A stretch of DNA of 64,000 bases from Streptomyces sp. JH14 (GCF_029428675.1 NZ_JAJNEL010000001.1:2294001-2358000); one strand, 5' to 3'; counted from the stretch's first letter, positions 54,584-63,438 are shown. Notes: a model not told the origin generated them from the sequence alone. Numbers and translations are program-made.

Positions 54584-55570
54584 ATGAACGCCGAGAGCAG
54601 CACCAGCAGCAGCGCGACCAATGGGGGGTCCGCGTTCACGGTCGTCGTCGCGGCGGTCGCCAACCTCGGCATCGCCGTGGCGAAGGCGGTCGCGGGGCTG
54701 ATCAGCGGATCGAGCGCCATGCTGTCCGAGGCGGCGCACTCGGTCGCCGACACCGTCACCGAGGTCCTGCTGCTCACCGCGCTCAAACGCAGCGAGAAGC
54801 CCGCCGACGAGGAACATCCGCTGGGTCACGGCCCCGAGCGCTACATCTGGGCGCTGCTCGCCTCGGTCGCCACGTTCGTCGGCGGCGCGGTGTTCGCCTT
54901 CTACGACGGCATCCACACCCTCGTCCGGGGCGAGGAACTCGGCGACCCGCTGGTCTCGTACCTCGTGCTGGCCGTCGCCTTCCTCCTCGAGAGCGTCTCC
55001 CTGCGCACGGGCCTGCGACAGATCCGCGCCGAGGCCGCCCGTCTGGGCGCACCCACCACCCACTATCTGCGCCACACCTCCGACACCGCGGTCAAGGCGG
55101 TCGTGATGGAGGACTCGGCCGCCCTGGTCGGCCTGCTGCTCGCCGCGGGCGGCCTGCTCGGCGGCCAACTGTCCGGCTCCGGCGTCTGGGACGGCATCGC
55201 GTCGATCCTGATCGGCGTGCTGCTGGTGTACGTGGCCTGGGTCCTCGGCCGCTCCAACGCCCAACTGCTGATCGGCCGACCGCTGCCGGAGGAGATGCGG
55301 GCCGGGGTCCGCGAGGAAATCCTCTCCGTACCGCACATCATCGAGGTCATGGAGCTGACCACCCTGATCCAGGGACCGACGGAGGTCCTCGTCGCCGCGA
55401 AGGTCGACTTCCGGGACGCGTCGACCGCGGAACAGATCGAGTGGGCCTGCGAGGAGGCGGAGGAACAGTTGCGGGAACGCTATCCGTCGATCCGCCGGGT
55501 GTACCTGGACCCGACGCCGGGGCTGGGACAGCGGCGACGGACGGACAGTCCGGGGGCGGGCTCGGCCTGA
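54584..55570 (+). CDS. cation diffusion facilitator transporter
   Basis: A 328-aa CDF protein. Six helices; helix 2 holds the metal-site pattern SGSSAMLSEAAHSVADTVTEV and helix 5 another (LRHTSDTAVKAVVMEDSAALVG). The C-terminal cytosolic domain starts near residue 225. It exports divalent metal (Zn, Mn, Co or Fe) in exchange for protons. 38 bp after tesB, possibly cotranscribed by chance only. Confidence 0.88.
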   Translation: MNAESSTSSSATNGGSAFTVVVAAVANLGIAVAKAVAGLISGSSAMLSEAAHSVADTVTEVLLLTALKRSEKPADEEHPLGHGPERYIWALLASVATFVGGAVFAFYDGIHTLVRGEELGDPLVSYLVLAVAFLLESVSLRTGLRQIRAEAARLGAPTTHYLRHTSDTAVKAVVMEDSAALVGLLLAAGGLLGGQLSGSGVWDGIASILIGVLLVYVAWVLGRSNAQLLIGRPLPEEMRAGVREEILSVPHIIEVMELTTLIQGPTEVLVAAKVDFRDASTAEQIEWACEEAEEQLRERYPSIRRVYLDPTPGLGQRRRTDSPGAGSA

Positions 55571-55590
55571 CCGCGCCGGCGCCCTCGGCT

Positions 55591-55617
55591 CCCGGGCGGA
55601 CATGCGTCCGGCCCGGG
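55591..55617 (+). terminator. terminator after CDF gene
   Basis: CCCGGGC-GGAC and GTCCGGCCCGGG form a stem with one bulge and an ATGC loop, 20 bp after the stop. Confidence 0.65.
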
Positions 55618-55692
55618 CCGCAAGGTGGTCCCGGACGTGGGGGGGTGCCCCTATGTCTTTGGTCAAGGTGGTCGGGTGGCACTCTGCCTGTC

Positions 55693-55854
55693 ATGAGCGA
55701 TGAAGCGTGTGTGGAAGAGCAGGTCGGTGAGGGTATGCGGCCGTGCGTCTTTTGTAATCACCCTGTCGTGATCGACTCGCTCGACGAATGGGACTGCCCT
55801 GTGTGCGGCGACGCTGGTGAGGGTCAGGCAGCTGTGGCTGGCCGGGATTCGTAG
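55693..55854 (+). CDS. possible 53-aa zinc-ribbon protein
   Basis: A short frame from ATG 55693 with two CxxC knuckles (CVFCNHP and CPVCGD, 18 residues between) and an acidic N terminus. That is a good zinc ribbon in miniature. It runs tail-to-tail into the transposase gene, overlapping its last 31 bp, so the end of the protein (GQAAVAGRDS) is read from IS sequence. Either a passenger gene of the element or a host gene cut by the insertion. No clear ribosome site. Confidence 0.45.
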   Translation: MSDEACVEEQVGEGMRPCVFCNHPVVIDSLDEWDCPVCGDAGEGQAAVAGRDS

Positions 55855-57026
55855 AAGGTTCCGTCTCGGAGCATGGCGAAGAGGACGTCGGCTCGTCGTC
55901 TGGCGAGGCAGAGCAGTGCCTGGGTGTGGTGCTTCCCTTGAGCGATCTTCTTGTCGTAGTAGGCCCGGGAGGCCGGGTCGGCCAGGGAAGCGAACGCGGA
56001 GAGGAAGAAGGCCCGTTTGAGCTGCTTGTTTCCCCTGCGGGAGGGCTGTTCGCCGCGGATCGAGGACCCCGAGCTCCGGGTCGCGGGGGCGAGTCCCGCG
56101 TAGGCGGCGAGGTGGCCGGCGGTCGGGAAGGTCCTGCCGTCGCCGACCTCGATCAGGATGCGGGCTCCGGTCCTGACTCCAACTCCCGGCATGGACGTCA
56201 GGACCTTCGAAAGAGGGTGGGCCTCCAAGAGTTCATCGATCCGCCCGGCCAGCAGTTTCCGCTGGTCAAGGACGGCGGCCAAAGACCCAGCGAGGCTCGG
56301 AACGATCAGCGCAGCCGCCTCGGTGCCCGGAACGACGACGGTCTGCTCGTCCAGTGCGGCAAAGATGTCCTCGACCAGCCGCTCGGCCATCCTCGGGGCC
56401 TTCGGCCGCAACAGGGTGACCAGACGTCGCCGTCCCGCCTTGAGAATCTGAGCTGGTGACCCGAACCGTTCCAGCAGCGTGAGGACGGCCGGGTGCTGCA
56501 ACCGCGGCCCCAGCACCCGCTCCAGCGACGGATGGATCTGGGTCAGCAGGCCGTGGAGCCGGTTCGCGACCCGGGTCGCTTCGCCGGCCAGGTCGTCGTC
56601 GAACCCGACGATCATCTCCAGCTCGGCGATCGTCTCGTCCTCGCCGTTGATGGCCCGCAGCGTGTGAGGCATCGCCCGGGACGCGTCCGCGATGATGAAC
56701 GCGTCCCTCGCGTCCGTCTTGGCCTCGCCCGGGTAGAGGTCGGCGATCCGCCGCATCGTCAGGCCCGGAAGATAGGCGACCGGGCAGCCCATGTCCCTCG
56801 CAACGGCCAGTGGCAGGGCGCCGATCGAGGCCGGCTGATCGACCACGACCAGCACCGTTCCGTGCTTGGCCTGCAGCTTCGCGAACAGCTCGCGGAGTTT
56901 CGGCTCGGTGTTGGGCAGCCGTTTGTCGAAGGCTTTCTTCCCGGTCGGGGTGACGGCGGTGGCGTGGTGTTCGCCCTTGCCGACGTCCAGGCCGAGGAAG
57001 ACGTCGATGGTGCTGGTGTCGATCAC
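55824..57026 (-). CDS. IS110-family transposase (RuvC-like DEDD type)
   Basis: A 400-aa transposase. The N-terminal DEDD/RuvC-like domain begins VFLGLDVGKGEHHATAV with Asp14, and continues with VVDQPASIGALPLA and KTDARDAFIIADA. The C-terminal Tnp/transposase_20 domain carries MPGVGVRTGARILIEVGD, AAYAGLAPATRSSGSS (the catalytic Ser is in this area) and RRGNKQLKRAFFLSAFASL. It is full-length with no frameshift. GTG 57026 with GGAGGGG 6 nt upstream. Family knowledge: excises and inserts circular DNA guided by a bridge RNA made from the element's own end. Confidence 0.93.
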   Translation of the reverse strand: MIDTSTIDVFLGLDVGKGEHHATAVTPTGKKAFDKRLPNTEPKLRELFAKLQAKHGTVLVVVDQPASIGALPLAVARDMGCPVAYLPGLTMRRIADLYPGEAKTDARDAFIIADASRAMPHTLRAINGEDETIAELEMIVGFDDDLAGEATRVANRLHGLLTQIHPSLERVLGPRLQHPAVLTLLERFGSPAQILKAGRRRLVTLLRPKAPRMAERLVEDIFAALDEQTVVVPGTEAAALIVPSLAGSLAAVLDQRKLLAGRIDELLEAHPLSKVLTSMPGVGVRTGARILIEVGDGRTFPTAGHLAAYAGLAPATRSSGSSIRGEQPSRRGNKQLKRAFFLSAFASLADPASRAYYDKKIAQGKHHTQALLCLARRRADVLFAMLRDGTFYESRPATAA

Positions 57027-57290
57027 GTGCAGGCCCCTCCATCACGCTTTCGTCCGGCCTTGCCTCGGCACCGAGCTGCCACATCCACGTTACGGAGAGC
57101 TCTTCCGGCCTGGGTGAAGCCGGTGCTCAAGCCCCTCATCAGCGGTCCGTCGATGCCTCCGGGCCCGGTGACACCACCCCCCGGATCATCAACAACAAGG
57201 GGGGGAAGTCATGCCGGACCCGAAGGCCGGAGGCCCCATTGCGGAGCCACGAAAAAGGTAACGGGGGGGTGGTCCGGGCAGTACACCCTC
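57027..57290 (-). ncRNA. candidate IS110 bridge RNA region
   Basis: Upstream of the transposase lie about 260 bp without a gene, rich in short stems (for example CCGGcctTCGGgtCCGG on the minus strand near 57210-57235, and GGGCCCGG/CCGGGGGG stretches near 57158-57190). In IS110-group elements this end encodes the bridge RNA with target- and donor-binding loops. The location is by analogy; ends and structure are not determined. Confidence 0.4.
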
Positions 57291-57400
57291 GCTCGGACCG
57301 TGGTCACGGGGTCCGTGCGGGACGGAGGAGACCGGCTCTCACCCGGCGGTTGCTCGCATCTCCGGGACCGCGCGCGAAGGCCGCCGATCAGACGTACGCC

Positions 57401-58180
57401 TCAGCCCAGCCCGGCGGCATCCAGCAGATAGTCCGTCATCGGGTCGTAGAACCGCGGGTCCAGCACATGGTCGTCCAGTGGCACGACCACCTGCAGGGTG
57501 CCCTCCGCCTCCCCGAGGAAGAGCGCCGGGTCATTGCTGTCCGCGTACCCGACCGAGTCGAGCCCCCGCTGCCCGGCACATCCCGCCCACCCGTGATCGG
57601 CGACGACCAGATCCGGCAGCGGCCGCCCCGCACGCTCCAGGCCGTCCAGGATCGCCGCCATCGGCGCCGGTGAATGCGTGTGCCACAGCGTCGCCCCGCG
57701 CTCCATCACGGCCACATCGGCGAACTGGAAGACCATGCCCTCGTCCGCCATCAGCCCGGACGGAATCCGTACGATCTCGCACCCGGCGGCCCGCAACGCG
57801 TCCGCGGTCTGCCGGTGCACGTCCAGCAGACCGCCCGGATGCCCGGTCGCGAACAGCACCCGCTCCGACCCCGCAGCCGCCTTGCGCAGCCGGGCCGCCA
57901 TCCGCTCCAGCGCGTCGACCGTCAGCTCGGGGTCGATGGTGTCCTGCCCGTGCCGGTGCTCCGGATCGTCACTGACCCCGCATCTCTCGGCCATCACCGC
58001 GAGCACATCCTGCTCGTCGGCCCACCGGTCGCCGAGCTCCAGCCCCAGCCAGTAGTGGCGGTCGCCGTTGGCGAGCTTGCGGTAGTGGGAGAGGTTGTTG
58101 TCGCGGGGGGTGGCGACATTTCCGGCGATACGCGTACGGACGAGGTGGTCGACGAGGGCGGCACGGCTGGGTATCGGCAT
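57401..58180 (-). CDS. phosphatase-like protein, exact role unknown
   Basis: A 259-aa protein commonly labelled 'phosphatase' in Streptomyces. Conserved-looking segments: DNNLSHYRKLANGDRHYWLGLELGD, VLFATGHPGGLLDVHRQTADAL (His and Gly loop), IPSGLMADEGMVFQFADVAV, and DLVVADHGWAGCAGQRGLDSVGYADSNDPAL (quoted only as landmarks; key residues are the HPGG His and the ADHGW Asp-His). These could form a metal or phosphate pocket. I do not know an experimentally studied homologue. The IS110 upstream end lies just downstream of this gene. Confidence 0.7.
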   Translation of the reverse strand: MPIPSRAALVDHLVRTRIAGNVATPRDNNLSHYRKLANGDRHYWLGLELGDRWADEQDVLAVMAERCGVSDDPEHRHGQDTIDPELTVDALERMAARLRKAAAGSERVLFATGHPGGLLDVHRQTADALRAAGCEIVRIPSGLMADEGMVFQFADVAVMERGATLWHTHSPAPMAAILDGLERAGRPLPDLVVADHGWAGCAGQRGLDSVGYADSNDPALFLGEAEGTLQVVVPLDDHVLDPRFYDPMTDYLLDAAGLG

Positions 58181-58299
58181 GAACCCATTGTGCCGTCAGG
58201 TGTGCGCAGTGTGCCGAGTGTCTTGCACGGCGGACGGGCGGGGACGGTGCGGCGCGGAGCGACACCCGGGATCCGCGGACGCCGCACCTCGTCACCGAG

Positions 58300-58325
58300 G
58301 ACGCAGGGGCGGCTGTCCCTGCGTC
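58300..58325 (-). terminator. terminator at the end of the giant helical protein gene
   Basis: GACGCAGGG and CCCTGCGTC pair over 9 bp around an 8-nt loop and reach into the stop codon. Confidence 0.6.
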
Positions 58326-61300
58326 ACTCCACTGCCGTGACCACCGCCAACGCCGCCTCGCGCACGTCGGGGTGGGGGTGACACCGCAGGGCCCGGAGGC
58401 GGACGCGCCATTCAGGCGCCCATCCGGTGCGGGAGCCCAGCGCCCGGGTGACGGCGACGGCGAACAGACCGCCTGCACAGCCGGAGTTCGCCGTCAGCCG
58501 CTCGGCCGCGAACAGCAGCACGAGCGGGTCGCCGGGGCACCGGGCGGCGCCGAGCCGGTTGCGGATGGTCTCCGCGGTACGGGCGGCCAGAAGAGGGCGG
58601 CCGGTATGAAGGTCGTCCAGGCGGTCCAGTGCGGCAAGCAACTGCGCCGGTTCCGCGTCGAGGTCGAGGGCGCCGGCGAACAGCTGAACGCTCTGCGGCA
58701 GGAAGTCGGCTGTTGCGCCGAGAAATTCGGATGCACGCAGAGCCGCAGCGCGGGGCGCCGCTGTGTCGCCCCTCGCCACCGCGGTCGAGAGCCGCGCGAC
58801 CAGGTAGCCGATCCGCTGCCGGGCAGGGCGGTCCCGCTCTCCCTCTGCGTCCATGTGGCGTGCCAGGGCCTCGGTCTCCGCGGCGATGAGCTGTGCCAGT
58901 GCCTCCAGCAGTGGTCCCGCTCCGTCGACCGCCGCGGTCAGCGTCACCAGCCCGTCCGCCGCCGCGCGCCAGGAAGACCGGTTGTCCAGGTCGACGGCGG
59001 CCGCCAACAGCAGGCGTTCGGCCTCGGGGTACCACGCTGACCAGCGCACGAGCAGAGCCGTCGCGGCATCGGCGGTCTCCGCGTCGCCGCTGCCCGACAC
59101 CCGCCCCACCAGTTGCGCATACCGGGGCCGGTCCCCGGCCTGGAGCTGGTACGGCTGGGTGCGCAGGACTGCGGCCTGGGTGACCGGCGGGCCCTCGGCG
59201 GCCCGTTCCAGCAGGCTCCAAGCCGCTACCGAGTGCAGCAGTCCCGCGGCCATGGGCACACAAGCCGCCTGCACGTCGCGGTGCTGCCCGGGAAGGTCAT
59301 ACACCTCGGCGAGTATCGCGACGGCGGTATCGACGGGCAGCCGGGAGGCTGCCAGCCGTACGAGTTCCTTGCGGCTCGTGACCTTGGCTGCCGGGGCGGT
59401 TGCTCCGGCGGTGCGGAGCAGCGCGGCACGCAGAGCCGCCTCGAGCTCGGACGGCGCGACGAACCTGGTCACCCGGGTGGCCGCGTAGAGCGCGACCCTG
59501 GCCCGGTCGTCCGCAGCATGGGCGACCAGCAGCGGCAGCGCTTCGGCCGGGCAGTCGGCCCACGCCAGTGCCCCGAGGGCGGCCTCGGCGAGGACGGTGT
59601 CCGGGGAGTCGAGGTAGCGGCGCACGGCGCGGAAGCCGAGCTCGGGTATGGCAACCATGGTGCGGATGTGTCCGGCTCTCACGTGCTTGGGCAGGGAGGC
59701 ATCCCCCGCCGCCCTGTTCAGCAGGCGGGCTGCAGCGGCCTGCTGGTGGGGCAGCCAGTTGTGGACAGCATCGATGGGCGGCAGCCAGCGAGCCCCCGGT
59801 GTCAGGAAGCGCCCGTACGGTGGCGAGTCGGCGAGGACGGTGTCGAGCAGGTCCGTACGACGGCGCGTCAGCACGCGCAGTACGGGGTCCAGCACGGCAG
59901 CCGACGGTTCGATCTGCATCACCTGAACGGCCCGTTCGTCCCGGGTCGAAGGTTCGTCGAGCCAGAGATCCACGGCCCGGGACACGGTCGCATTGTCACC
60001 GAACTGGATCGCCTGCCAGAGGAGTTCCTGGAGTTCGGGCATGTGGCGGGAGCGGCGCCGGAGGGCGCGGGCCAGGGCGAAGGTCAGCGAGTGGTCGACC
60101 TTGTCCGCCCCTGCTTCGAGCCACGGACGGAGCGCCTCGAAGACCTGGAACTCCTGTCCCCGGCGCAGGGTGACGTCGAGGCGGCCCAGGTCGGCACCGC
60201 CGGTGCTCCCGCAGAGTTTCTGCAGGGTGGACAACGCCCAGCCCAACAGCAGCCGTTCGCCGCTCACCGCGTGGTCCCGAAGCAGCGCGAGCGCCAGTGT
60301 GCCCAGGGCCTGCCGGGTCCGCCCGGAGCTGTCACGTGCCTCGATGGCATCGGTCGCGATGCGATCGAGCAGGGTGGCGTCCGCATCGGTGAAGAGCCCG
60401 GGAGGGGTCTCGGCGAGTGCGGCGAGGGCAGGCGACCGGACAGGCTCCTGCTCGTTGCGGAGCCGCTGGAGGTCGTCGAGCAGTTCCGATACGGCGGCCG
60501 CCTCGCGGGATCTGGCTGCGTTGCGGACCAGCAGCGGGTACGCAAGTGCCCGGTCCTCCGCTGCCGGACGGCGGGTGGCGGCAAGCAGCTGCGGTCGGGC
60601 CTCGGCAACGGGCAGATACGCGACGGCAGCCAGCACGGTGGCCCAGGGCGCACCGCGTTCGGCGGCCTGTGCAGTCATCCGCCGCGCCTCGGACTGCGCG
60701 CGCAGGCGGGGCAGCGCGTCGAGAAGGCTGTCGCTGAGGCTGGTGCGGCTGAGGTCCTGGCCAGTGGTGACGGAGTCGTAGAAGGCGTTGCGCCGGGACG
60801 GCGGCAGCGCGCGGAGCAGCGCCGTGAGGGACTCCGGAATGTGACTCCAGGCTCGGCCGAGGTCGATCAGCTCCGGCGGGTCGAGCAGGACGACACGCTT
60901 CAGGGCCGTGCCGGACACCGGGCTTCGCGGCGGCCCGACAACGCGCTCCGGTGCCGTGAGCAGACGGATCGTACGTCCCGGCGCGGCCTTCAGCAGATGT
61001 CCCAGGCTGTTGCGCACGGGTCCGGGCAGGTGCCCCGGGCAGTGCGCTTCCAGCAGGTCCAGGACACGCAGCGGGCGGGCTTCGGCGGTGGCCGCGAAGA
61101 CATCCGCGTTGCGGTACCACCACGGCGCGCGCGACTGCTCGGGCAGTTCGGCGAGCTGGCGCGCGACCTCGTCGAGCACCAGGTCGGGGTAGCGGCGGCC
61201 GAGGGCCCGCCAGCGGGTCACGGCCAGGAAGAGTCCCGGCAGCAGCCGCTCCACAGCATCGGGACCGCACCCCGGCAGCAGCCGTGCGGCCTCTTCGTCG

Positions 61301-61752
61301 CCCCACAGTTCCCGTACGGACGGCAGCAGTCGCTCCGCGAGGGCGGTCCGCCCACCGGCCACGACGACGGTGGCGAGCTGTCGGCGCACAGCTTGCGGGG
61401 CCCCGTCCATCGCCGCTTCGAGGGCGGTGTCATTGATGGGCATCCGGAGGGAGGACTTCAGCGCGTGGCCGCGGACCATGGCATCGGGGTCCGCGAGCCG
61501 GGCCTCCAGGAACTCTGTGTCCCCTCCGATGGCTGCCGCTCGAACGGCAAGCCTGCGCCCGTGCACCCCGCGTGTGTCCAACTCGTCGAGCAGCGAACGA
61601 AACCGCCCCTCGCCGCCGCCGTTCTGGGCCGCGGTCCGAGTCCACGTCGCGAGCGCGCGCATTTGGGCGGGGTGAGCGAGCGGGTCGAGCCCGGCATAGA
61701 GGCGGTCGACGGCTGCGCGAGGATCTGCGGGCTCCATGGACATGGCTGCCAT
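58324..61752 (-). CDS. very large helical-repeat (HEAT-like) protein
   Basis: About 1142 aa, entirely Ala/Leu/Arg-rich amphipathic helices in pairs (for example FLEARLADPDAMVRGHALKSSL, RRYLDSPDTVLAEAALGALAWADCPAEAL in abbreviated form, LLVAHAADDRARVALYAATRVTRFV, VRLRALRCHPHPDVREAALAVV). The recurring 'DxxVRxxAL' pattern is that of HEAT or PBS-lyase-like repeats, a scaffold for protein contacts. There is no signal, membrane segment or catalytic motif. Start uncertain (ATGs at 61752, 61743 and 61737). Function unknown; single gene. Confidence 0.75.
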   Translation of the reverse strand: MAAMSMEPADPRAAVDRLYAGLDPLAHPAQMRALATWTRTAAQNGGGEGRFRSLLDELDTRGVHGRRLAVRAAAIGGDTEFLEARLADPDAMVRGHALKSSLRMPINDTALEAAMDGAPQAVRRQLATVVVAGGRTALAERLLPSVRELWGDEEAARLLPGCGPDAVERLLPGLFLAVTRWRALGRRYPDLVLDEVARQLAELPEQSRAPWWYRNADVFAATAEARPLRVLDLLEAHCPGHLPGPVRNSLGHLLKAAPGRTIRLLTAPERVVGPPRSPVSGTALKRVVLLDPPELIDLGRAWSHIPESLTALLRALPPSRRNAFYDSVTTGQDLSRTSLSDSLLDALPRLRAQSEARRMTAQAAERGAPWATVLAAVAYLPVAEARPQLLAATRRPAAEDRALAYPLLVRNAARSREAAAVSELLDDLQRLRNEQEPVRSPALAALAETPPGLFTDADATLLDRIATDAIEARDSSGRTRQALGTLALALLRDHAVSGERLLLGWALSTLQKLCGSTGGADLGRLDVTLRRGQEFQVFEALRPWLEAGADKVDHSLTFALARALRRRSRHMPELQELLWQAIQFGDNATVSRAVDLWLDEPSTRDERAVQVMQIEPSAAVLDPVLRVLTRRRTDLLDTVLADSPPYGRFLTPGARWLPPIDAVHNWLPHQQAAAARLLNRAAGDASLPKHVRAGHIRTMVAIPELGFRAVRRYLDSPDTVLAEAALGALAWADCPAEALPLLVAHAADDRARVALYAATRVTRFVAPSELEAALRAALLRTAGATAPAAKVTSRKELVRLAASRLPVDTAVAILAEVYDLPGQHRDVQAACVPMAAGLLHSVAAWSLLERAAEGPPVTQAAVLRTQPYQLQAGDRPRYAQLVGRVSGSGDAETADAATALLVRWSAWYPEAERLLLAAAVDLDNRSSWRAAADGLVTLTAAVDGAGPLLEALAQLIAAETEALARHMDAEGERDRPARQRIGYLVARLSTAVARGDTAAPRAAALRASEFLGATADFLPQSVQLFAGALDLDAEPAQLLAALDRLDDLHTGRPLLAARTAETIRNRLGAARCPGDPLVLLFAAERLTANSGCAGGLFAVAVTRALGSRTGWAPEWRVRLRALRCHPHPDVREAALAVVTAVE

Positions 61753-62190
61753 TCTGGTACGGGCACCCTCTCGGCTCGTACAGGTTTTCGCACGCCTCGC
61801 CCACACCACCCACAGCCGAAACCGTCACCCGCATCACACCGGACCAGATCGGGAAAAGGCTCAGGCAGTGGGTCGCCTCCACCGATGCCGACGGCCGGGA
61901 CCACGTCCCGTGGATCGAGCTTCATGCGCCGCACCGGATCGCGACTGTCGCGACCCGGTGCGCCACGATCCGGCCGGCCGCGACGTGGTCCGCCCCGACG
62001 TCACAATTGATTCTTCGCACCCAGCACCTGGAGCGCTCCGCCTGACCGCTCCGCACGAACGGACCATGCGGCAACGGTCGCGGGCCGGACGCAGGTGCGG
62101 CCGCCGGGAACCCGGCAGCCGCCGAGCGGTGTCCCTCATGCCGGAGACCCCGGCCCGATTCCGACGGGCCGGGGCCTCCATGAGGCGGTG
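61753..62190. other. gap without a convincing gene
   Basis: 438 bp between the helical-repeat gene and the glycine-rich gene. A plus-strand open stretch (about 61830-62045: ITPDQIGKRLRQWVAST, then DHVPWIELHAPHR) looks mildly protein-like but has no start codon outside the neighbouring gene. It may be a remnant. The last 55 bp are a terminator. Confidence 0.4.
62134..62185 (-). terminator. long terminator of the glycine-rich protein gene
   Basis: CCTCATG...GGAG...CCCCGGCCCG pairs with CGGGCCGGGG...CTCC...CATGAGG around a 7-nt loop with small internal mismatches, just after the stop codon. Confidence 0.8.
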
Positions 62191-62907
62191 TCACCACCCG
62201 GGGCGGCCTTCGATCACCAGGAAGCTGCCCACGACGCCATCGTTGTTGAACAGGCTGCTGTTGCCGGAGCCGGTCACGACGCCGTGGCCCGTGCTGTAGG
62301 GACCGACGGTGGCGACGGGGGACCCGTTGTCACAGGTGGCCCCGCGGAAGACCTCGACGGTCTTCCAGCTGTCGTTGCTGACGCTGAAGCTGCTGGAACC
62401 CAGACCACTGGCCGCGGTGATGCAGCCCTCCGCGTAGGCGGAGTACGTACGGTCATTGAACTGGATGGTTCCGCGCCTGCCATAGCCGCCGTCACCGCCC
62501 CCGCCATAGCCGCCCCGGCCGCCGCCACCGCCATAGCCGCCGCCACCGCCGTAGCCGCCACCCCCGCCATAGCCGCCGTCATCGCCGCCGTAGCCGCCAC
62601 CCCCGCCATAGCCGCCGTCGTCACCGCCGTAGCCGCCGCCATCGCCCCGGTCGTCACCGCCGCCATTGCCGCCCTGGCCCCCGTCGTTTCCCCTTCCGCT
62701 GTCTTCGGCGGGGGGAGCCGCGGCAGGGGCGGCCGGTTTGGCGGGCGCGGCGGCTTTCGGTGCGTGCGGGGCGGCCCGTTCGACGGAGGGGCGGGCCGCG
62801 TGGGTGGACGTGTCCGATCCCGAGTTCGAGGCGTAGGTGATGCCGGTGGCGGCGAGGGCCGCGGCGCCCACCACTGCGGCGGTCACGGCGAAGGTGCGCG
62901 TGCTCAT
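62191..62907 (-). CDS. secreted glycine-rich repeat protein
   Basis: A 238-aa exported protein. Signal peptide (residues 1-26, hydrophobic AAVVGAAALAATGITYA). An Ala/Pro-rich linker (36-68) is followed by a Gly/Tyr/Asp repeat (71-146, units GGYGG and GGDDGGYGG) and a compact C-terminal domain (147-238) with two cysteines (GCITAASG and GATCDNG) likely bridged. The repeats recall flexible surface or adhesive proteins; the C-terminal domain resembles small streptomycete secreted domains of unknown role. GGAGAAAC precedes the ATG. Confidence 0.85.
   Translation of the reverse strand: MSTRTFAVTAAVVGAAALAATGITYASNSGSDTSTHAARPSVERAAPHAPKAAAPAKPAAPAAAPPAEDSGRGNDGGQGGNGGGDDRGDGGGYGGDDGGYGGGGGYGGDDGGYGGGGGYGGGGGYGGGGGRGGYGGGGDGGYGRRGTIQFNDRTYSAYAEGCITAASGLGSSSFSVSNDSWKTVEVFRGATCDNGSPVATVGPYSTGHGVVTGSGNSSLFNNDGVVGSFLVIEGRPGW
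62470..62697 (-). repeat. GGYGG-coding tandem repeats
   Basis: About 228 bp of degenerate repeats built on a 9- to 27-bp unit encoding GGYGG/GGDDGGYGG. Copies differ by whole units, so length is probably variable between strains. Confidence 0.85.
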
Positions 62908-63438
62908 ATCGTTTCTCCCAGGTGCAGAAGGCGCCGGCCGGGCAGCCGATCTGGGATGAACGTACTTATGAGCCTATTAGCTGTCATATCGGGCATGGCT
63001 AAGGTGTGACGCCAGACGGCCGACCGGGTGTACGCACGGCACCCGCCGTCCTCCGCTTCCCGATCTGATATCTCATCAAAAAAGTACGATCACAAGCACC
63101 TCCGCCATGCGGCTACGCTTTCCGGGCGATTCCCTGACGCCCGCTCACCCCGTCGGCGGCGATCTGCCGGTTCGAGCACGCGGATGGTCACGCAGGGGAG
63201 CTCCCCCCTTTCGCCGACGCCCACGCCCACGCCCACGCCGCCACGATGGCGGACCGGCCGGCCTCCGCAACGGCGGCTACGGCGGGGCGGTGGTCACGGC
63301 GGCGATGACGGCGGCTGCGTCCGGCTCCGGCACGGCGCCGGGGCGCCGTCGGACCGACCCGACCCGCTCCGGCCGACCCAGCGCGCACCCGAACGAGCCC
63401 GCGCGCCGGCAGCCCTCAGCCGAGGATCCACCGGGGCT
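62908..63438. other. gap with promoter, microsatellite and repeat echo
   Basis: 531 bp without a confident gene. It holds the AT-rich promoter area of the glycine-rich gene (62940-63000), an AT-rich patch near 63065-63100, a CCCACG hexanucleotide run at about 63217-63240 and, at about 63268-63318, a plus-strand sequence that encodes GGYGG/GGGHGGDDGGC-like pieces in two frames, an inverted echo of the neighbouring repeat. Confidence 0.5.

Larger units (their letters stand above)
55640..57290 (-). mobile_element. IS110-family insertion sequence (ends approximate)
   Basis: One transposase gene with a long non-coding upstream end (57027-57290) and a shorter downstream end. IS110 elements lack terminal inverted repeats and usually target duplications, so the exact borders cannot be read off; those given are estimates. 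The element lies between the CDF and phosphatase genes and does not appear to break a large gene. Confidence 0.65.

Noticed and set aside
55640..57290. Terminal inverted repeats or target duplications of the insertion sequence
   Set aside because: Similar G-rich patches occur at both ends, but none aligns convincingly, and IS110 elements normally lack terminal inverted repeats.
59113..62010. Plus-strand open frame of about 965 codons opposite the helical-repeat gene
   Set aside because: Shadow frame: the minus-strand product shows regular helix-pair repeats, the plus-strand product does not.
61830..62045. Small plus-strand gene
   Set aside because: Mildly protein-like sequence, but no start codon except inside the neighbouring gene, and no ribosome site.
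62470..62697. CRISPR-like array
   Set aside because: The repeats are in frame, encode GGYGG units, vary in length and have no spacers.
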